In this document: positions 54,122-62,342 of the stretch, piece after piece
How positions within the stretch are numbered: the stretch's first letter is position 1
Layout: every line of letters starts with the position of its first letter
DNA from: UBA4416 sp964543545
Lineage (GTDB): Bacteria > Bacteroidota > Bacteroidia > B-17B0 > Aurantibacillaceae
Direction: 5' to 3'
Assembly: GCA_964543545.1 (NCBI GenBank)
Contig: CAZIYT010000001.1
Span: 1,240,001 to 1,304,000 of the forward strand
Length of the DNA stretch: 64,000 bases
The notes under the pieces: model-generated
The model's input: the letters and a program-made list of their open reading frames with translations, nothing else
Told to the model about the DNA's origin: nothing
Databases searched by the model: none
Program-made: the position numbers and the translations under genes

Positions 54122-54559
54122 TCAAAGTCGCATATAATCCGGCGTCCAGTTTTTTACCGAACGTTTGATAGCATCCGGCGATAATTTTTCGCGGATAGTC
54201 TTTTGTGTGAGCTCTTCCAGCTCTTCGTCGGAAGCAAAGCGCAGAGCCAGGATCTGCGATAAGGACAGCTGGCGCTCGATCTCTTCAAATCGTTTGTGTG
54301 TCACGACATAGTACCTGAACCGTAATTCGAGGCGCGCAATCCGGTTCTGGTTGCCCAGGGAATAATGCTGCCGCGTCATAAAGGAGAACCAGCCGAGGGC
54401 GCCCGTAAGCGCGGCGAGGACGATCCACAGCAGGTGCTGTTCCGTGGTACGGCAAAGCCCGATGATGCAGGCGATGAACAGCACAATTACCACCGGGTAA
54501 AATACAAAGTGATGCGCTGTGTAGTAGCGGATATGGTTGTGATAATTCTGTATTTCCAT
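54122..54559 (-). CDS. Small two-helix membrane protein (DUF6526-like)
   Basis: A 145-residue protein. Two hydrophobic helices (about 15-40 and 45-65) follow the start MEIQNYHNHIRYYTAHHFVFYP, then an amphipathic, charged cytoplasmic tail. The YTAHHFVFYP..., RQHYSLGNQNRIARLE and DEELEELT segments fit the DUF6526 family. I start at the ATG of MEIQ because it leaves a 10-base gap to mqo. Function unknown; the mqo neighbour hints at a link to respiration, without proof. Confidence 0.7.
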   Translation of the reverse strand: MEIQNYHNHIRYYTAHHFVFYPVVIVLFIACIIGLCRTTEQHLLWIVLAALTGALGWFSFMTRQHYSLGNQNRIARLELRFRYYVVTHKRFEEIERQLSLSQILALRFASDEELEELTQKTIREKLSPDAIKRSVKNWTPDYMRL

Positions 54560-54569
54560 AGCGAATGGC

Positions 54570-56084
54570 TTAGCTGGCATGTACAGGATCAAACGGTTTG
54601 AGCTGGAGTGAGCTGCTGGTCCACTCGCGGATCTTCCCGCAAAAGGCAGTGTTTTTTGCCAGCGATTGCCCGTAGGAAGGAATCATGCGCTTCAGCTTTT
54701 CCTGCCACTCCGGGCTGTCGATCTCTGATTTAAAGCAGCGCTTCAACACATCCAACATAATGGCGACAGCCGTTGAGGCACCCGGTGAAGCGCCCAGCAA
54801 GGCGGCAATCGAGCCATCGGCAGCATTGACGATCTCCGTCCCGAATTCCAACACACCGCCATGTTCCTCATCTTTTTTGATGACCTGCACGCGCTGCCCC
54901 GCTACCACCAGCTCCCAGTCGGCCATGTGTGCCTCCGGAAAATATTCCTTCAGAGCTTCAAAGCGTTCTTCATCCGATTGACTGGCTTGCTTGATGAGGT
55001 ACTTGGTAAGAGGTAAATTATGAATGCCTGCCGATAACATCGGTAATAAATTGTCGAGCTCCAGTGAGCCCGCCAGGTCCCAGTAGGAGCCGTTCTTCAG
55101 GAACTTGGTGGAGAAGCCGGCATAAGGTCCGAAGAGCAGGGCTTTTTTACCGTCGATGATACGGGTATCGAGGTGCGGCACCGACATCGGCGGAGAGCCC
55201 ACCGATGCTTTTCCATATACTTTGGCTTCGTGCCGGGCGATTACTTTTTCATTATGGCATTTCAGCCATTGTCCGCTCACCGGGAAGCCGCCATAGCCTT
55301 CGGCCTCCTTGATGTCCGATTTTTCCAGCAGGGGCAGGGAGCCGCCACCGGCGCCAATAAAGACGAAGTTGGCGAGGATATGTCGTTTTTCCTGGTTGCC
55401 GAGGTCTTTCACTATCACGTTCCAGTGGCCGTCTTTTTCTTTATCGAGGTCGCGCACTTCGTGGTTGAGGTGAATCTTCACGCCACCCAGTTGTTGGAGG
55501 TAGTTGAGCAAGGCACGCGTGAGCGCACCGAAATTTACATCGGTGCCGTTTTCCATGCGGGTGGCAGCTACCTCAATGCCCGGGTCGCGGCCTTCCATCA
55601 CCAGGGGCATCCATTTTTCGAGCTGCGGCCATTTTTCGGAATACTGCATGCCGGCAAACAACGGATGATCTTTGAGGGCCTGGTAGCGTTTCCGTAAATA
55701 AAAAACATTGTCGCCGCCCCACACAAAGCTCATGTGCGGAATATCGCGGATAAAAGCTTTCGGATCTGGAATAGCTTTTTTATCAACGAGGTAAGACCAA
55801 AACTGCCGCGATATTTCAAAGGACTCGGCAATCTTTTCCGCTTTGGAAACATCGATGGAGCCATCTTCTTTTTGAGGCGTATAATTCAATTCGCAAAAAG
55901 CCGAATGGCCTGTCCCTGCATTGTTCCAGGCATCGGAGCTTTCTTCGGATACAGCGTCGAGGCGCTCAAAGATCTCGATGCGGATGTCCGGTTTTAATTC
56001 TTTCAGGAAGATGCCTAAAGTCGCGCTCATAATTCCTGCGCCTATCAGCACCACATCGGTATGTTTTGTATCAGAATGTTCCAT
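54570..56084 (-). CDS. mqo: Malate:quinone oxidoreductase
   Basis: A 504-residue FAD protein at the inner-membrane face that oxidises malate to oxaloacetate and passes electrons to menaquinone, acting in the TCA cycle. DVVLIGAGIMSATLGIFLKEL is the FAD-binding N-terminus; DAWNNAGTGHSAFCELNYTP, GGDNVFYLRKRYQ, GAGGGSLPLLE and GASPGASTAVAIMLDVL are family marks. Normal length and complete. Confidence 0.96.
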   Translation of the reverse strand: MEHSDTKHTDVVLIGAGIMSATLGIFLKELKPDIRIEIFERLDAVSEESSDAWNNAGTGHSAFCELNYTPQKEDGSIDVSKAEKIAESFEISRQFWSYLVDKKAIPDPKAFIRDIPHMSFVWGGDNVFYLRKRYQALKDHPLFAGMQYSEKWPQLEKWMPLVMEGRDPGIEVAATRMENGTDVNFGALTRALLNYLQQLGGVKIHLNHEVRDLDKEKDGHWNVIVKDLGNQEKRHILANFVFIGAGGGSLPLLEKSDIKEAEGYGGFPVSGQWLKCHNEKVIARHEAKVYGKASVGSPPMSVPHLDTRIIDGKKALLFGPYAGFSTKFLKNGSYWDLAGSLELDNLLPMLSAGIHNLPLTKYLIKQASQSDEERFEALKEYFPEAHMADWELVVAGQRVQVIKKDEEHGGVLEFGTEIVNAADGSIAALLGASPGASTAVAIMLDVLKRCFKSEIDSPEWQEKLKRMIPSYGQSLAKNTAFCGKIREWTSSSLQLKPFDPVHAS

Positions 56085-56144
56085 AAGACAAAGATGATGA
56101 ATAATGTGTTGAGTTGATAACTGTGATCCGTTTTTTTGAATGCA

Positions 56145-57215
56145 TTACAATGGATTTCCTTTTTCTTCTTCCACTGTCAGGGCATGCGTGGCCGTCCTCA
56201 TATAGCTTCCTTCATACATTTTGATGAGCAGGAAAAAGAACGAGATCAGGAAAGGCCCGATGACCAGCCCGATGAGCCCGAAGAGCGGAATGCCGATAAT
56301 TACACCGATGATGGTGATCAGCGGATGTGTATCCGCTATTTTTTTGGAGATGAACTGCCTCAGGAAATTATCCACGAGGGTTACCAATACGCCGCCCCAG
56401 ATCAGCATACCGTAGCCGGCAACATGATTCCCGGAAGAGAGCTCGATGATGGCGGCCGGTACAAAAATGATCGGCGCTCCCACCACCGGAAGAAAGCAGA
56501 CGAAAATGGAAACAATGCCCCAGAAAAGCGGATCGGGAATGCCGAAGATGAGGAAGCCCACCGCCACGATAATGCCCTGGCTCAGCCCAATGAGGCCCTG
56601 GCCGATGATGTTGGAAAGCGTGATGTTTTTTAATTCAAGTCCGAACTGCTGGCTTTGCGTTGTATCAAAAGGTAAATATTTCAGCAGGCCCGCTTCAAAT
56701 TTATCATTCGATTTCAGCATGAAGAATAAGGTGAAATAGAGGATGATCAGCGTTACAAAAATACTGAGGGCGCTGTTCACAAAGATGGAGAAGGCGTTGA
56801 TGGCCCATTTCGAAATATCGTTAATGCCGTTTTTGATCATGTCTTTCAGGTCGATGGTCGATCCGCTGAAATCATGGAGCTGGTTAATGATGTTGGTGAG
56901 CGGCTCGGGGTGCTGCTGGAAATGGATGAGCTTATTGATGATCATGATACTTAAGCCGAGCAGGGGCAGGACAATGATCAGAAAGGAAATCGTGATAATG
57001 AGCATGGCGCTGAGGGATCTGCCGAGCTTTCTTTTATTGACAAAATACAGGAACAAAGGCCGGAAGAGCGTGTACAAGATCACCGCCGATAAAAGCGCCG
57101 AAAAGATAGGAAGGATGGAAATAAATAATAACAGGCCGATCAGGCCTATCAGAAATAACACAATGTTCTTACTCTGGGCAGCAGAGTAAATGGAAGGTCG
57201 GATGTCGTTTTGCAT
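56145..57215 (-). CDS. AI-2E family transporter
   Basis: A 356-residue membrane protein with eight helices of the AI-2E (TqsA/YdiK/PerM) family. The SAVILYTLFRPLFLYFVNKRKLGRSLSA segment, the periplasmic helical domain (about 75-135), GQGLIGLSQGIIVAVGF and the C-terminal VDNFLRQFISKKIADTHPLITIIGVIIGIPLFGLIGLVIGPFL block are typical. Family members move autoinducer, ions or metabolites; the substrate here cannot be told. Confidence 0.9.
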   Translation of the reverse strand: MQNDIRPSIYSAAQSKNIVLFLIGLIGLLLFISILPIFSALLSAVILYTLFRPLFLYFVNKRKLGRSLSAMLIITISFLIIVLPLLGLSIMIINKLIHFQQHPEPLTNIINQLHDFSGSTIDLKDMIKNGINDISKWAINAFSIFVNSALSIFVTLIILYFTLFFMLKSNDKFEAGLLKYLPFDTTQSQQFGLELKNITLSNIIGQGLIGLSQGIIVAVGFLIFGIPDPLFWGIVSIFVCFLPVVGAPIIFVPAAIIELSSGNHVAGYGMLIWGGVLVTLVDNFLRQFISKKIADTHPLITIIGVIIGIPLFGLIGLVIGPFLISFFFLLIKMYEGSYMRTATHALTVEEEKGNPL

Positions 57216-57224
57216 ACAACGAAT

Positions 57225-57515
57225 TTACTCAGGATTTTTGGGAACTGCTACTTCTGTATCGCGACGAATCACCTGGCCCGAATTGTCGTAAATAATAATG
57301 CCCTTGCTGTTGGTTTTCGGATCGGCATAAATCGCTTTGAAATTCTTATCCTCGGCTTCCCATTTGGCCTGCAGCCCCGGAAATTCCTTCTCAAAAGTAG
57401 TTTTCACCGCTTCGGGGATTACCACGGTGGCCGTGGCCGTTTTTACGGATCGCTCCTGTGCCTGTGCGATGCCTCCTATGAAGAGAGCGAACATCAGAAT
57501 AAATAAGGGTTTCAT
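57225..57515 (-). CDS. PepSY-like exported small protein
   Basis: A 96-residue protein: signal peptide (1-20, IGGIAQAQ) and one PepSY-like/beta-lactamase-inhibitor-like repeat (IPEAVKTTFEKEFPGLQAKWEAEDKNFKAIYADPKTNSKGIIIYDNSGQVIRRDTEV). Such proteins are periplasmic and may bind or restrain enzymes. A 9-base gap separates it from the AI-2E transporter gene on the same strand. Confidence 0.8.
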   Translation of the reverse strand: MKPLFILMFALFIGGIAQAQERSVKTATATVVIPEAVKTTFEKEFPGLQAKWEAEDKNFKAIYADPKTNSKGIIIYDNSGQVIRRDTEVAVPKNPE

Positions 57516-57659
57516 AACATTAAGTTTATACCGGAAGCATAAAATTTTAATGCCATGTTATGTATTCTGTCCGCACCTTCTGAGATCCGCCTGCTGCAAT
57601 GGTTTTAGAAGCCCCCGGTTTGTTTGTGGAATTATTTAACCAAAACGTTTTCCCGCAGA

Positions 57660-58187
57660 TTAGTACACGGTGATGCCGAAATCTTTGGCCAGGTCTGCCT
57701 GGATCTTGCTATAAGCTTCGTATTTGGCATTGAGCCGCGTTTCGAATCTTTTAAGCAGATCGCTTACCTCAGGCGAGCGGCTTGTTTTTCCCTGCGAGAT
57801 GATGGTCTTGACGTCTGCCAGCTCGTGTTCGGCCCCGTCAATATAGGTGTCGATCACATCGATGGCCGCCTGTTTCAGGGCTTCGCTTTTTGCTTTGGCA
57901 GATTCGTCCGCCTCAAAAGCTTTGCAGGCATTGATAAGCCCGCGCTCCTCCTTCATGCCTTTCAGGATAATCTCATGAGTCGTTTTGACGACCGTTCCCG
58001 ACATGATGTCGTTCTTTTCCGGAAGCGTGTTCACAAAGCGCATGTAATTGTCCCTGGTCATGTTCATCCGGAGGGAAAGATTTTCCATGAAGGTATCTAC
58101 CTGCTCTGCTGAGGGGCGTTTCGCCCCACAGGAAAACATACCGATCAATGACATCAACACAACAACATAAGAAAGCACTCTTTTCAT
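57660..58187 (-). CDS. Helical lipoprotein of unknown function
   Basis: A 175-residue lipoprotein with lipobox LIGMFSC (Cys at 20). The mature part is almost all helix (DTFMENLSLRMNMTRDNYMRFVNTL; EIILKGMKEERGLINACKAF; DLLKRFETRLNAKYEAYSKIQADLAKDFG), probably a helical bundle. I do not recognise the family. It stands alone. Confidence 0.68.
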   Translation of the reverse strand: MKRVLSYVVVLMSLIGMFSCGAKRPSAEQVDTFMENLSLRMNMTRDNYMRFVNTLPEKNDIMSGTVVKTTHEIILKGMKEERGLINACKAFEADESAKAKSEALKQAAIDVIDTYIDGAEHELADVKTIISQGKTSRSPEVSDLLKRFETRLNAKYEAYSKIQADLAKDFGITVY

Positions 58188-58244
58188 AAGATTATTTTTT
58201 AATGACTAAGATAAATTTATTTTTTGTACTGTAAATCAGGATGC

Positions 58245-58278
58245 ATAAAAAAACCGTCACGATGCCTCGTGACGGTTT
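58245..58278 (-). terminator. Terminator of the rhodanese-like gene
   Basis: AAACCGTCACGA and TCGTGACGGTTT pair perfectly over 12 bases around a TGCC loop. On the minus strand the T run follows the hairpin, so it ends leftward transcripts from the gene at 58299. Confidence 0.82.
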
Positions 58279-58298
58279 CATGAATTTAAATCAAAAGA

Positions 58299-58721
58299 TT
58301 ATTCCATCGGATAACCTTTGGCTACCCAGTCGGGCTTAATGCCTTCGGGCAACTCGAGCACTTTGGTGTTTTTAAAACCCTGTGCGATGAGGATGTCATA
58401 AGCAGGCTTAATGTTCGGGCAGCTCGAGTAGGAGCAGCATCCGCAATACACTACCACGGCTTTGGTTTTATTTTCCATGGCCAGGGTCGATTTCATCCGG
58501 TCGGCAAAGGTAATATTGGTAGCCGCGCCCATAGCGACAGCACCTTTGATATTGTCCATCGGGCCAACATTAAATACCAGGGGCTTGTCCTTGGCATTGG
58601 TGGTAATCTTGTCGGCCAGTTCTTTGGTGGCCATCAATTGTTCTTTTTTCCAGGTCGGGGCCTGGAAGACGCTGTTGTATAAGCCGGAGCAGATAAACAC
58701 GAGGGCAAATAATAGTTTCAT
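58299..58721 (-). CDS. Cysteine-rich rhodanese-like exported protein
   Basis: A 140-residue protein with a signal peptide (LLFALVFICSGLYNSVFQ) and a rhodanese fold: NVGPMDNIKGAVAMGA, then the active-site loop VVYCGCCSYSSCPNIKPAYDILIAQGFKNTKVLELPEGIKPDWVAKGYP. A normal rhodanese loop starts with one Cys and closes with Arg. Here the loop has four cysteines and no Arg, and ends in Asn-Ile-Lys. It might bind a metal or shuttle thiols rather than transfer sulfur. Function unknown. Confidence 0.72.
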   Translation of the reverse strand: MKLLFALVFICSGLYNSVFQAPTWKKEQLMATKELADKITTNAKDKPLVFNVGPMDNIKGAVAMGAATNITFADRMKSTLAMENKTKAVVVYCGCCSYSSCPNIKPAYDILIAQGFKNTKVLELPEGIKPDWVAKGYPME

Positions 58722-58829
58722 AGGTCTTGGTTTATAATTTCAAATCTATAGAAAAAGCCGCAGGAAGGATTCTAAAAAAAGCTAAAAATTGGTAATGAAT
58801 TGTTAATGGCCCTTATATAAAACAACGGG

Positions 58830-59405
58830 TTACTTTTTTTTATGCAGGCGGCTCAGGGTTTCTCTTGAAACGCCCAGGTAATGGGAGAGCATGGTTTTGG
58901 AAACACGCTGAAACAGCTCCGGATACTGGCTGAGCAGCAATTCGTATTTTTCGCTGGCCGAATTTTTGAGCAGGGATAAGACCCGTTTTTGTAAGGCTAC
59001 ATAGCCTGAAAAAGCCTTGGCTCCAAAGAACACATTCATGCCCGGTACGGTTTTACAAAGGGCCTGTTTCACGCTGATGTCCAGTTCCAGGACCAGGCAG
59101 TCTTCCAGCGCCTGGATACAGATGGTGGCCGGTGCCTGTTTCGCATAAGCCGGGTAATCGGAGATCCACCAGTTTTCCATCGCAAACTGTACGATATGCT
59201 CTTTCCCCGTTTCATCATAGGTGAAGGATTTCATGCAGCCCTTCACCACCAGGTATTCTTTCGTCACCACCTCGTCGCAGTTGAGGAGCAATGTTTTTTT
59301 TGAAACGTGCAAAGGCCTGAATGCCTTGTATACCAGGTCAAATTCGCTTTCGGTGAGGCTAACCACCTGGCTGATATGCCGGCGTAAAAATTGGGCGTAT
59401 TCCAT
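58830..59405 (-). CDS. Crp/Fnr-family regulator
   Basis: A 191-residue regulator: cyclic-nucleotide-binding-type domain (about 20-125) and a short HTH (about 165-188). The recognition helix reads GVSRETLSRLHKK, with Arg, Glu and Arg in the same spacing as R180, E181 and R185 of E. coli CRP, the residues that read GTGA. The ligand pocket lacks the usual Arg-Ser phosphate loop, so cAMP is not assured. It is last in a five-gene redox operon, and a perfect TGTGA-N6-TCACA site lies upstream of the first gene. A perfect 8-base dyad (TTTTGTAA-ac-TTACAAAA) covers its own start. Confidence 0.88.
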   Translation of the reverse strand: MEYAQFLRRHISQVVSLTESEFDLVYKAFRPLHVSKKTLLLNCDEVVTKEYLVVKGCMKSFTYDETGKEHIVQFAMENWWISDYPAYAKQAPATICIQALEDCLVLELDISVKQALCKTVPGMNVFFGAKAFSGYVALQKRVLSLLKNSASEKYELLLSQYPELFQRVSKTMLSHYLGVSRETLSRLHKKK

Positions 59406-59422
59406 TTTGTAAACTTACAAAA
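59405..59422. promoter_or_regulatory. Dyad at the start of the Crp/Fnr gene
   Basis: TTTTGTAA-ac-TTACAAAA is a perfect 8-base dyad that begins at the first base of the start codon. It could be an operator for autoregulation or only an AT-rich leader. The half-site spacing (N2) is not the N6 of CRP, so another protein may bind. Confidence 0.35.
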
Positions 59423-59456
59423 AAGAAATCCCTTTTTTCCGCCGGCATCGCTGGTC

Positions 59457-60218
59457 TTATTTCGTGAGCTCTTTCTTCAGGGCTTCCCCCACGGCCTTTG
59501 CCGATTGTGGGTTCTGACCGGTAATCAATCGCTGGTCTACCACCACGTGCTCCTGCCATGGACCGGATTTTTCATAGATCCCGCCCCGTTTTTTCAACTG
59601 GTCTTCCAGCAAAAAGGGAACGACATCGCTTAGCTTAACAATGGCTTCTTCCTCATTGCTAAAGCCGTTTACTTTTTTTCCATCTACCAGGTAGCGGCCG
59701 TTTGCTAATTTGATGGCTAATAATCCCGCAGGGCCATGGCATACGGCCGCTACGATTCCTTTCTTCTCATAGATGGCCGATGCAATGCCGGCAATCGCTT
59801 TGTTATCCGCAAGGTCCCACATCGCGCCATGCCCGCCCGCGTAATAGATCGCGGCATAATCGCCGGGATGCACTTCCGATGGCTTAAGGCTGTGCGAAAT
59901 TTTGTTGTGGTAAAGGCTGTCTTCCCAGAATGCTTTATTATCCGGATCAGAGAGGTCGAATCCGTCAACCGGCGGGTTTCCGCCTTTGGGGCTGACGAAA
60001 TCGATCTCGTAGCCCGCGTCGGTTAATACTTTCCAGGGATGTGATACCTCGGCGAGGTAATAGCCGGTGGCTTCTCCGGTGCTGCCTTTTTTGTCGTGGC
60101 TTGTCACCACAAAGAGGATTTTTTGTTTCATAGCTGTTTTGTTTTTTGATTGAGCGGAGGCATGGCCTGCAAACAGCAGGAGCGTAGCGCTCAACAGGGT
60201 TAAGGTGATTTTTTTCAT
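59457..60218 (-). CDS. DJ-1/PfpI-family protein, exported
   Basis: A 253-residue class I glutamine-amidotransferase-like protein of the DJ-1/PfpI/Hsp31 group with a signal peptide (1-22, AGHASAQ). The nucleophile elbow AVCHGPAGLL has Cys160 followed by His161, and Glu49 in GEATGYYLAEVSHPW fits the acid of the Hsp31/glyoxalase III triad. Export to the periplasm is unusual for this family. Likely role: removal of methylglyoxal or protein repair. It is fourth in the redox operon, 19 bases after the OYE gene. Confidence 0.87.
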   Translation of the reverse strand: MKKITLTLLSATLLLFAGHASAQSKNKTAMKQKILFVVTSHDKKGSTGEATGYYLAEVSHPWKVLTDAGYEIDFVSPKGGNPPVDGFDLSDPDNKAFWEDSLYHNKISHSLKPSEVHPGDYAAIYYAGGHGAMWDLADNKAIAGIASAIYEKKGIVAAVCHGPAGLLAIKLANGRYLVDGKKVNGFSNEEEAIVKLSDVVPFLLEDQLKKRGGIYEKSGPWQEHVVVDQRLITGQNPQSAKAVGEALKKELTK

Positions 60219-60237
60219 GTGTGGGTGTTATGATTGG

Positions 60238-61329
60238 TTATTGATAGGTTTTCCAGTCGGTATAGCCTTCCATGGTTAATCCATAATGGAACTGGCGTTT
60301 GGGAGGCGTCAGGGGCCAGTTGTGTTTCAGGCGTTCGACGAGATCAGGATTCGCGATAAAAGATTCTCCGAAGGCCGCCAGGTCAATGATGCCGGCATCA
60401 ATCAGGGTTTGCGCTTTTTCTTTGGTCATGCCGCCTGCCAGGATGATCACGCCGTCGTACCAGGAACGGAAGCGCTTTAAAAAGCCCTCCGGTAAAGCAA
60501 AGCTGCCCCTCGATTGCTGATCCATGAGGTGGATGTAGGAAATATTCCGCTTGGATAATTCCTCGGCGAGGTAGTGGTAGGTTGCCTCTATCTCCTCGTA
60601 ATGTGGCATTTCATGCAAACCTCCGTAAGGCGTTAAGCGGATGGCCACGCGCCCGGCTCCAATGGCTGCAATACAGGCATCGATGGCTTCCAGTAAAAAC
60701 CCCGACCGCTTTTCTACGGAACCACCATAGGCATCTGTGCGTTGGTTGGTATGCGGATTTAAAAACTGCTCGATGAGGTATCCGTTGGCACCATGAAGCT
60801 CTACGCCATCAAAACCGGCCTTCACCGCATTCTTCGCCGCCTTTGCAAAATCCTGCACTACCTGCGCGATTTCTGCCGTTGTTAATGCTCTCGGTTTCGA
60901 ACAGGTCACAAAGCCTTCTTTGCCGTTTTCATCAAAGCCCCAGGCATGCGAATGTCCCGCCTGTATGTCGGAAGCTCCTACAGGCGCCTGCTGGTTAGGC
61001 TGGTTGGATACATGCGAGACGCGGCCCACATGCCACAGCTGTGTGTAGATTTTACTGCCTGCGCCGTGTACCGCTTCGGTAACCATTTTCCAGCCTTCTG
61101 TTTGCGCATCCGTATATAAGCCAGGGACATACAGCACGCCCATCGATGTTTCCGAAATGGCGGTTCCTTCTGTAATGATTAGTCCCGCTCCGGCCCGTTG
61201 CTTATAGTACAGGGCATTGTGCGCATTGGGAATACCGTCTGCGTTCCGGGCCCTGGTCATGGGGGCCATCACAAAGCGGTTCTTTAAGCGAAGCGCATTA
61301 AAATTAAAGGGTTCAAATAAATGTATCAT
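60238..61329 (-). CDS. Old yellow enzyme-type alkene reductase 1
   Basis: A 363-residue FMN flavoprotein that reduces activated C=C bonds of quinones, enones or nitro compounds with NAD(P)H. Start MIHLFEPFNF gives the usual length; a longer in-frame start would overlap the upstream aldo/keto reductase and lacks sense. Visible: LKNRFVMAPMTRARN, RAGAGLIITEGTA, HGANGYLIEQFLNPHTNQRTDAYGGS (the His..Asn pair that binds substrate oxygen) and RLTPYGG. A paralogue lies two genes upstream in the same operon. Confidence 0.93.
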   Translation of the reverse strand: MIHLFEPFNFNALRLKNRFVMAPMTRARNADGIPNAHNALYYKQRAGAGLIITEGTAISETSMGVLYVPGLYTDAQTEGWKMVTEAVHGAGSKIYTQLWHVGRVSHVSNQPNQQAPVGASDIQAGHSHAWGFDENGKEGFVTCSKPRALTTAEIAQVVQDFAKAAKNAVKAGFDGVELHGANGYLIEQFLNPHTNQRTDAYGGSVEKRSGFLLEAIDACIAAIGAGRVAIRLTPYGGLHEMPHYEEIEATYHYLAEELSKRNISYIHLMDQQSRGSFALPEGFLKRFRSWYDGVIILAGGMTKEKAQTLIDAGIIDLAAFGESFIANPDLVERLKHNWPLTPPKRQFHYGLTMEGYTDWKTYQ

Positions 61330-61333
61330 TGTA

Positions 61334-62317
61334 TTAAAGTTGTTCCAGAAAAAGACGGATAGTTTGTTGATCATGTTCGTTGAGGGAAATCTGCAGGGCT
61401 TTGGCGTTGTGCTCTGCCTGCGCGCGGTTCCTGGCGCCACCTAAAACCGTGGTGATGCCTTTCTGCGCCATGGTCCAGGCCAGTACCAGCTGGGTGATGC
61501 TGCAGCGGTACGAAGCAGCGATGTCTTCCAGCGTGTGAAGAAGAGCCTTTAATTTAGCCTCTTCAAATTTTTGAAAATAGCTGTTGCGGTGATCCGTTTG
61601 GCTGAGGCCTGAAGCCTGCCCGGTGTATTTCCCGGTGAGCAGGCCTCGCTCCAGCGGACTATAGGCAATGATGCCGATCTGGTGTTCGAGCGCAAAAGGG
61701 ATCAGCTCATGTTCAATAGAGCGGTTGAGCATGCTATAGGGTACCTGGTTGGAGTGAATGGTGGTGGTTTTCAATCCTTCTTCGATCTGGGCAGGCTGGT
61801 AATTCGACACGCCTATGGCTTTTACCTTTCCCTGTTCCAGGAGGCGGGCCATGGCTTCCATGGTTTCGGAAATAGGCGTCTGAGGATCGGGCCAGTGCAG
61901 CTGGATGAGATCGATGTAATCGGTTTGCAGGCGCTTCAGGCTTGCCTCCACTTCCCGGATCACACTTTCTTTTTTACCATTGCGTAATACCGGAAATGTG
62001 TGGCCGTTTTCTTCGCCTTCAAAAAAGAAATCGCCGCTGGCTTGTTCGCCCCACACTAGTCCGAATTTGGTGAGCAGCTGCAGCTTTGAGCGGTCGGATG
62101 TTTTAATGGCTTCTCCCACGATCTGCTCGCTGAGGCCAAAGCCGTAGACAGGCGCTGTATCAATGGATGTGATGCCGTTGTCAATTGCTGCCTCGATGGC
62201 TTCGATGGAATCTTTTTTTTCGTTTCCGCCCCACATGAACCCGCCGATGGCAAAGGTTCCAAGGGTTAGGGGAGAAACAGAAACCTGGCTGGTTCCGATG
62301 TTGTGTTTTGTGATCAT
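61334..62317 (-). CDS. Aldo/keto reductase
   Basis: A 327-residue NADPH-dependent oxidoreductase with a TIM barrel. Catalytic tetrad positions: Asp and Tyr in SIDTAPVYGFG, Lys in LLTKFG and His in LIQLHWPDPQ. VSPLTLGTFAIGGFMWGG and AIGVSNYQPAQIEEGL are typical of the YajO/Tas group. Only 4 bases separate it from the OYE gene downstream, and 25 from the OYE gene upstream. Probable role: reduction of reactive aldehydes or quinones. Confidence 0.93.
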   Translation of the reverse strand: MITKHNIGTSQVSVSPLTLGTFAIGGFMWGGNEKKDSIEAIEAAIDNGITSIDTAPVYGFGLSEQIVGEAIKTSDRSKLQLLTKFGLVWGEQASGDFFFEGEENGHTFPVLRNGKKESVIREVEASLKRLQTDYIDLIQLHWPDPQTPISETMEAMARLLEQGKVKAIGVSNYQPAQIEEGLKTTTIHSNQVPYSMLNRSIEHELIPFALEHQIGIIAYSPLERGLLTGKYTGQASGLSQTDHRNSYFQKFEEAKLKALLHTLEDIAASYRCSITQLVLAWTMAQKGITTVLGGARNRAQAEHNAKALQISLNEHDQQTIRLFLEQL

Positions 62318-62342
62318 GATGTATCGTGTTTAAATAATGGAT

